Positions 57,818-64,000 of a DNA stretch of 64,000 bases are shown here, piece by piece. Made by a program: the position numbers and the translations under genes. Numbering within the stretch: the first letter of the stretch is position 1; each line of letters begins with the position of its first letter. Source of the stretch: Puccinia triticina (Eukaryota > Basidiomycota > Pucciniomycetes > Pucciniales > Pucciniaceae); contig NC_070564.1 in assembly GCF_026914185.1 (NCBI RefSeq), forward strand, positions 3,782,001 to 3,846,000. The letters run 5' to 3'. A model generated the notes under the pieces. It did not search any database. It saw nothing but the letters and a program-made list of their open reading frames with translations, and was not told the origin of the DNA.

Positions 57818-59425
57818 TTAACATGATCTGCTGCTTGAGTTATATTCTTTTCCAGGTGATGGTTTGATTTTTCTTGAGCTTTTCATGCATTCTTTTTCTG
57901 AATCTGGTTTCACAAAACTCTTTTCAACATGAACTGGTGAACCAACTTGTGTGGGTGATTTTTCATTCTTTACTAGTTTTGATATCATCTGACTATCTTC
58001 TGGCTTCAACCTAGTTTTAGGAGTGGGTAGAGGCCTTGAGATATTTAGTTTAAAATTGACTTTCTGCAGAGAGTTTGGTTCATTTGGTTCTTTGTTGCAG
58101 GGGTGAGAGCTTAGTTCATCTTCTAGCTCCATGAATCTTTCTTTGAGTGTATCATCCTGGATCAGGGACCCTTTGAGAGGAATTGATGATGCTTTTTCTG
58201 ATTTATACTTTATCCAATTATTTTTGTTTGTGATTGAAGGTGTTTGCATTTGCAAAAAGGTTTCAAAACCCTGGTGGGTTTTATTTTTCTTAAACACCCT
58301 TTCTGTGAGCTGATTATCATATTGCTTTCTGATTTTATTATTTTTAATTGGGATGGATTTACCTTTTTTAAAATTCATGGGTTTTGTGGGCTCATCTTCA
58401 CCTTCTGGGAGTGAATTGGTAGCTCCAGCATTTTGGAGATGCATTGATCTTGCCAAGGAAGCATCATTTTTTCCTCTTTCCCCTATGAGAGGGATTGAGT
58501 CACCTGTGGATTTACCTTTCATATTTGAATTTACAGAAACTTTGTTTCCATTTTTGTTTGTTTCTTGACAAACATTTGCAGCAGGATGGAAAATTTTAGG
58601 CTTACTCAAAGACTGATCCTGGGTATTAATCACTTTCCTAATCTTGGAATTCACCACTTGGCTTGCAATATTGTTTGCAGAACTTGGATTCAATTTTTGA
58701 TTCAGTAGGCCTTTCTCTTTGAGATAAACTGATTCTCTTTTTTTATCTGATTCTTGGCTTATTTCAGTTTTGGTGAGGGATGACACTGCATCAGAACACA
58801 TTAGATCCTCCTGTTGGGGTTGGCATCCAGTTAAAATGGATTGCATGTTGGTTTTTGGACCTTTGTTCCCAAATTCAAGGTGTTGGGGCAGGATGATTTT
58901 GAGCTTCTTAAATACTATACGTATTGGCTTATCATCAACCAATTTCCTAACCTTAGAATTAACCACTGGTTGTGAAATGTTCTTGGAAGAATCTGGTTTT
59001 GATATGCAATTCATTGGAGCTTTTTCTTTGAGAGGAAATGGTTCTTTGTGTTTTCCTAATCCTTGGATCCTTTCAGTTCCCATGGAGGATGGTGGTAAAA
59101 GTTTCCCTGGTAGATTGACATTTTTGCCTGCATTCTTCTGAGGGTGGCTTTTAGGTGGATCCTTTTCTTTTTGGGTGAAATTTGACCCTTCATTTCTTTC
59201 AAGAGACAACTGATTCATTGGTTTTTGGAACATATATTCTTGCCATTCAGGCTCACCAGCAAATCTTTGAGCCCTTGTTTTTGAGGTTGATGTCCTTTGG
59301 ACCTCAGGATTCACAGCAGGCGTAAATCCCATATTGGCCAAGTCATAAAGTTCTTGGATTGCATGACAGAAATTCAGAATCCCTATAATTACAAGTATCC
59401 CATGCTTAATATTTCTAATCTTCAT
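57818..59425 (-). CDS. Lysine-rich secreted repeat protein, candidate effector
   Basis: 535 aa in one open frame. The N-terminus is a signal peptide (MKIRNIKHGILVIIGILNFC, cleavage likely after CHA). The mature protein is hydrophilic and Lys/Ser/Asn/Pro-rich with no globular domain. A degenerate repeat recurs at least three times: VVNSKVRKLVDD, VVNSKIRKVINT and IKNNKIRKQYDN, each followed by a basic stretch and preceded by FPLKEKAP / VYLKEKGL / SIPLKG-type motifs. The composition would suit a nuclear- or wall-associated secreted protein, but that is inference. No homologue recognised. Rust genomes hold many lineage-specific secreted proteins of this type. Confidence 0.6.
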   Translation of the reverse strand: MKIRNIKHGILVIIGILNFCHAIQELYDLANMGFTPAVNPEVQRTSTSKTRAQRFAGEPEWQEYMFQKPMNQLSLERNEGSNFTQKEKDPPKSHPQKNAGKNVNLPGKLLPPSSMGTERIQGLGKHKEPFPLKEKAPMNCISKPDSSKNISQPVVNSKVRKLVDDKPIRIVFKKLKIILPQHLEFGNKGPKTNMQSILTGCQPQQEDLMCSDAVSSLTKTEISQESDKKRESVYLKEKGLLNQKLNPSSANNIASQVVNSKIRKVINTQDQSLSKPKIFHPAANVCQETNKNGNKVSVNSNMKGKSTGDSIPLIGERGKNDASLARSMHLQNAGATNSLPEGEDEPTKPMNFKKGKSIPIKNNKIRKQYDNQLTERVFKKNKTHQGFETFLQMQTPSITNKNNWIKYKSEKASSIPLKGSLIQDDTLKERFMELEDELSSHPCNKEPNEPNSLQKVNFKLNISRPLPTPKTRLKPEDSQMISKLVKNEKSPTQVGSPVHVEKSFVKPDSEKECMKSSRKIKPSPGKEYNSSSRSC

Positions 59426-60824
59426 TCTTCTTGCAACTAGATTTGAGGGGTTGAGGTCTTGAACTATATCAATCTCTTATGGATAAATTCTGCTAGTCAG
59501 CTTCTCAGGTAGTAATTAGGAGAATGCTGCATGCAGATCTGTCTATCAAGCTGGATCCAGAAATAAAAATCAATGCACTGTTTCATTGGAGTGTTTGTGA
59601 GAAATACACTCAAAATATACATACACTTTTGCCAACACTAGAGAAAAAAAATTTCAAAAGGGTTATCCACTGTTACATATCAAGAACTCATGTGTGCTGA
59701 CATCATAAAATACAATGGGCTCTGGTATCATGAAAAACATTTTTTCTAAAACTTAGGGATTGGGCAGATGGGCCAGCCACCAGATGCACACCATGTAAAA
59801 CAATGATCCATGTTATCTACAAGTCTCTAACACTTGTTTATCAGCAGGGGTAAAGGGGATAAACCTATAGAGCAGCCATAAACATCTAATAGGGTGCTTT
59901 ACATAATCAGGTTACCAAGTCTGTAACTCAGGCACAACATCAAATCTGCACTGGCAGGCATATATTACCCTAGGCAAAATTTCTCTGGCTTGGGTTCCAT
60001 GTGTGGGCTTCAGGACTGTACAATCTGATTACATGAAATGATTCAAGTTTGTGTGTTGTGACGTCATTCTGGGTATATCAAGTTAATGAGAAGTGTACAG
60101 GTTGTGCGCCCTGGAACAGCATACTGACTACCCTTTCAAAAGCCTATTTGAAACATTTGGAATCTCCAGAATCCCCCGCTTGTGTTTTAAATGATGGATG
60201 CCTTGCTGTCAAGTCTGTAATGCTTGCAATGTCAACTGAAATATGTTTTTGCATGGAAATGAAGCACTTAAAGCTCTGAAGTTGTAAAACCAGTTCAGGG
60301 AGATAATAACTGTTCAAGAGGGGTGATCATGTCACACACAGACTAGTTGTGAGTTAGCTCATTCAGTACGAAAGGGTCTGGATGTCATTTCAACCTGTTT
60401 GATGATGTTATTATCATCTTTGCTTTTCTAGAGATGAATGAGGAAGATTCTTTTTGGACCACATGGCACAACATATACTGATATATATATATATATAGAC
60501 TAACACGATGGAAACTAATAATAAACGAAACTTTAAGAAGAATAAAAATAAAAAAAGCTGTGTATATCTTAGAATAAAAAAAGAAAGGAAAGAAAAAAAG
60601 AGGCTAACGATGATTGAGGTTTTCTTTTGACAAAAATAACAGGGGAAAAAAGGAAGAAATCCTTCGAGGATGAAAGATAATATGATTACGAGGCGGGGAG
60701 AACATTGAGGTGTACTGTGGTGGTGGTAGAGCAGGGGAGAAAGGGGAAAAGATAAAGAGCAACAAAGGATTTTATGTGTGGGGGAGTCCATTGAAGAGGT
60801 TCTGGGAGAGTAGAGAGGGAGAGT
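59426..60824. other. Intergenic, no gene supported
   Basis: The left part is promoter sequence for the secreted protein. The rest holds a TA microsatellite (60,479-60,498) and A-rich sequence, and is the 3' flank of the GTPase gene. Confidence 0.4.
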
Positions 60825-62111
60825 TCACAGGATCTTACAGACCCTACGTTTCATCTTCTCCATTTTTCGGCCTCTCATCGCCAGCCTTAAAGCAGCATTA
60901 AAGACCTCTTTAACGCCGATATTGTGTTTCGCGGAACACTGTTCAGATCCGATCAAGAGAGAGAGACATATGGTGAGTAGGAGAAAGCACGAGAATGATG
61001 ATTGGGGTGAGACCGACCTCCATGTAAGTGGCTCCGATTTCTTTCGCGACTGCTTGCCCTTGCTGGGGCGTGATCGGCGTTGTGCCTTGGGCGGCGAGTA
61101 GATCCGACGTGCGTTGGTCTTTCCGCAGGTCGATCTATATCAGTCACACAATCAATACCCTCGTCAGCAACCTCTCTTTCGGAGAGTCTACAAGCTTTTA
61201 TTCCTTTAGATATGAGGGGATTCGAAGAAGGAAACGGGCTCAACTTTGGTTCCGACAAGAATCAGAGGCACGCCTTCACAAAAGTGGGAAACTTCTGGAT
61301 GCCACTACCAAACCCAACGAAAGAGGCCCGATTAGGTTTTGGACGGTGGATTGAAAGAGGAGGAGGGGACATACTTTGTCGGTGACATTGGCAAGACTCG
61401 TCGGGAAATCAATGGCAAAACAGATGAAGATCACGTCGCTTTCGGGGTAGCTTAGCGGACGTAGCCGGTCGTACTCTTCCTGACCGGCAGTGTCCCAGAG
61501 TGCCAGTTCGACGAATTTTGACGAGTCTGTTGGGAAGGGCACCATCGTCACGTAGTTCTCGAAAACAGTGGGGATGTACGCCTATGTAGATCGATCGACT
61601 CTAGTGTGAGCTTTTTTTTTATCATGAGAGGGAGGGGAACAGAGACTATGGATGGTATCTTGTTTCGTAGATGGAAAAAATCAATCACCTCGGGGAATCG
61701 GTTTTCTGAATACATGATTAGCAGACATGTTTTGCCGCATCCTCCATCTCCAGTGACAACGAGCTACGTTAATAAGAGAAAGCAAGTGAGCGAGCTGGGG
61801 TGTTGCGGAGAGGTTTGGAAATGAAGGTAAGGGAGGGGGATGCAGACCTTCCGTTTAGCATCGGGTTTTCGATAGCTAAGAGTGCCGGAGGCTGATCCGT
61901 TTCCGGTCGAGCCGGAGCTGAGCCCAGCCAGATTTGACCCGGAAGACTGGGCAACATCACCGTAGACGCCATAGGTGGCATAGGATGAGCCAGAGGCGGT
62001 AGTCTGGGTGGTTTGGTAGCCTGATTTGTGGGGGTTTGAGGTATCGTACTCGGGGCGATAGTCGCACGAGCTGTGGTCATTCGGTTGATGGTTGGTGGCG
62101 TATGAGGACAT
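60825..62111 (-). CDS. Rho4-like small GTPase
   Basis: Six exons on the minus strand: 62111-61848, 61763-61689, 61581-61375, 61304-61245, 61134-61018 and 60938-60825, giving 278 aa. After an N-terminal extension of about 85 disordered residues come the P-loop [11 protein letters not shown], switch [11 protein letters not shown], switch [17 protein letters not shown], the NKxD-equivalent GTKIDL, a Rho insert region and a CSAKHNIGV box. The C-terminus is polybasic ([11 protein letters not shown]) and ends CKIL, a CaaX box expected to be geranylgeranylated, so the protein should sit on the plasma membrane. The extension and GGCGK loop favour Rho4, which acts in septation and wall deposition in other fungi, over Rho1 or Cdc42. 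Confidence 0.88.
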
Positions 62112-63813
62112 GGCTCTCGTTTATAGGATGCTCCGGTTCTCGGCTGCCTTCCCTTGGTGATGAATGCTGTGAGATGGAAACGAAGCAGGTTGCAGGGTGT
62201 TTTGGTGAGGGTGAGGTTGAGGTTGGGCGTGGGTGTTTGCTGTGCAGCCCGGGTCGAGCTCGAGCCTGACTGGGGGTTGGTTAAAAACAAAACACAACAC
62301 AAACAACTGTCTATCTCTCTCTCTCTCCACCGATAGAACCTCAAAGAAGAACAAAAAAACAAGCATCCCTTCATGTTGCCTGTCAATAACGCGTCGCAAT
62401 GCACCAATCAGCTCACTGCAAAACAACACCTGATGTTACAAGTTGTTTCTACCGCGCTCTCATCCACCATCCTTTTAATCTTACGACCATTCATCTCGAC
62501 CCACCGCTCAAGACAGGCAGCTGCTCAGTGTGTGGCACTGGGATGCGACTACATATACGCGAGTCCACATGGTCTACATAACGGGCCACTTGCGCGTCTG
62601 GGATGTTTTCGATGAGACAGATCGGGATCGCTGCATGGAATTGTCACAAGCAGCACAAGACTTGAAACTCGAATCCATCACGAGAAAGTAGGCCCCAATG
62701 GTCTGAGCTGGAACACTCTTACTAGAGTGGCTCTACATAAGTTAAGCTGGGAGCTTAGTCATCGGTATCTACGGGGTATTGACGGATGATGGGCGGGTGG
62801 CTGACTGGGCAAGAAACTCGGCTACAAGGCCGTCTCACAAGCGTGTCTGGCCAACAACCAATGTGTGCTATTGGATTTTGTAGAAAAAATAAGGGGTTGG
62901 CCTGGCCTCAGGCGCGGCAGGAAAACCTCTCTCTGTGAGACAGAGCTGCAGCGAGCCAAGCCAGCCTAAGCCAGCAAGAACAAAAAATGGCACAAAAACA
63001 TGTCCAAAGATCTTGTGGACGTCTCGGCAGCTTTCGGGAGAGACCTTCGCGAGCTCGCCGCCAGACACACTGAGACTGGACGCCCTTCCGTCTCTTGGCT
63101 CAGTGGAAGAACATCCTTGGCTCAGACATCCATCCACTTCTCAGATACTACACCGGCGACCGGCCTCTCTCATTTTTATTGGTGTCCAAGCCGTCTCTGC
63201 TCGTTTCCTTCATGCACACTTTTCCGGACAGGACTCCTCTGCTTGTGGGCAGCGGAGTCCCGTCCGTAGATCCAGTGATCCCTACTTGTGAGTAGGTTTT
63301 CACCGGGATCGGTGTTTGGAAACCTTCTAGGTTTCATCAATCACTAGGTGTGACCCGGCTATGAGTCAGTATCTTGAGCCGGGGATCAGTGATCTAAAGG
63401 AGTCTCTCCTCCTGGGGCAGAGAGGGAAACAAAGGGGCCACCGTCGTAACAAACAGCGGCGAGATGGGGGGATAGTGCTACACCACCCCCTCGCCATAGG
63501 TCGAATGGGTGGGTGGGCGGTTGAAAAAATGTGTTGGGCTAGGAAGGGGACTCGTGGGATGCCAGGTGGGAGTTTGATGGGAGAACTCCGGTAGGGGGGG
63601 GGGGGGGGGGGGCGGGAGAGGTTAAAGGTTGAGGCTTAATCCGAGTTCTGAGGAGCAGTGCGTGTGAGTAGCCCACGGACCTCCCTCTGCCTTGCTCTCC
63701 TGAACCCCCCGGTTTGGCCCGTATCACGAGCTCGTGTGCTTGGACCTGGGTGACCTCCCCTAGTGGTCCGGTCACCGTCTATAATAGGGGGGTTGAAAGT
63801 TGGTCATGCATGA
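62112..63813. other. Intergenic, no gene supported
   Basis: 62,112-62,600 is the 5' region of the GTPase gene, including a CT microsatellite (62,309-62,327). 62,900-63,600 has overlapping frames on both strands without domain character. A 19-base G run lies at 63,594-63,612. Confidence 0.4.
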
Positions 63814-63997
63814 CTTGCATGCACTTTTGCAAGTTGGTGTTCAAGGCTTTTGTTGAACGCCAAATTTCAAAAAAACATTCAAGCAGGCTTAGGGGGTGTA
63901 GTATTATTCAAAGTTAGCCAGATGCAACTTGCATGAACTTTGCCAAGTTGGTGTTCAAGTTCATTCTTGAACACTGAGTTGCAAAAGTGCATGCAAG
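63814..63997. mobile_element. Small inverted-repeat element (MITE-like)
   Basis: CTTGCATGCACTTTTGCAA at 63814-63832 is matched by its perfect reverse complement at 63979-63997. Inside, gttggtgttcaag and ttcttgaacact blocks form further hairpins and are partly repeated. The right flank is at the window end, so a target duplication cannot be checked. Confidence 0.6.
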
Positions 63998-64000
63998 CCA

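Overview
The window is nuclear DNA of a filamentous basidiomycete, most likely a rust fungus (Pucciniales). The evidence is dense short introns (about 55-260 nt), a rust-style mix of conserved host genes and candidate secreted effectors, DUF6589 and RecQ-like helicase remnants of a kind I associate with rust and mushroom genomes, and layers of Ty3/Gypsy, Ty1/Copia and TIR elements. The species call is inference. All exon models below were built by eye from reading frame, splice sites and phase; none has transcript support.

Layout. 1-2,900: repeat-derived, no gene. 2,914-7,089: two paralogous AGC-type protein kinase genes in tandem, both on the minus strand. 7,858-10,255: an eight-exon family-2 O-methyltransferase-like gene. 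10,700-19,970: a repeat-rich block with a small MITE, a retroviral-type protease fragment, a decayed DUF6589 gene (plus) facing a decayed RecQ-like helicase (minus), then microsatellites and a palindrome-rich element. 20,225-26,884: a small membrane protein gene resembling DPM3 (ER dolichol-phosphate-mannose synthase subunit), split in its second exon by an intact Ty3/Gypsy element with visually identical 410-bp LTRs. 27,704-31,006: an 11-exon NEDD4/Rsp5 HECT ubiquitin ligase. 31,781-32,395: a small six-cysteine secreted protein, a candidate effector.

32,484-40,608: a degenerate Ty1/Copia element with 5-bp target duplications. Inside it sit a solo LTR (33,632-34,276) and a non-autonomous CACTA element (35,024-37,227) filled with a tandem array of palindromic repeats. 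Subtracting both insertions with their duplications restores one gag-pol frame broken only by TGA codons. 41,066-41,695: a mariner-type MITE. 42,300-48,800: poorly understood, with one small multi-exon candidate gene, one short helical ORF and a diverged tandem duplication. 48,870-52,406: a nine-exon Prm10/ThrE-family membrane transporter gene. 55,145-55,930: a TIR element with its own palindromic tandem array. 56,258-59,425: two or three AT-rich minus-strand ORFs, one a lysine-rich secreted protein. 60,825-62,111: a Rho4-like GTPase gene. The window ends in another small inverted-repeat element.

Two themes link the regions. Conserved secretory, trafficking and signalling genes (DPM3-like, Rsp5, Prm10-like, Rho4-like) are separated by mobile DNA and fast-evolving secreted proteins. 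The older elements have premature stops that are all TGA, mostly where arginine fits, as expected from C-to-T decay at CpG, while the Gypsy element is clean and must be young.
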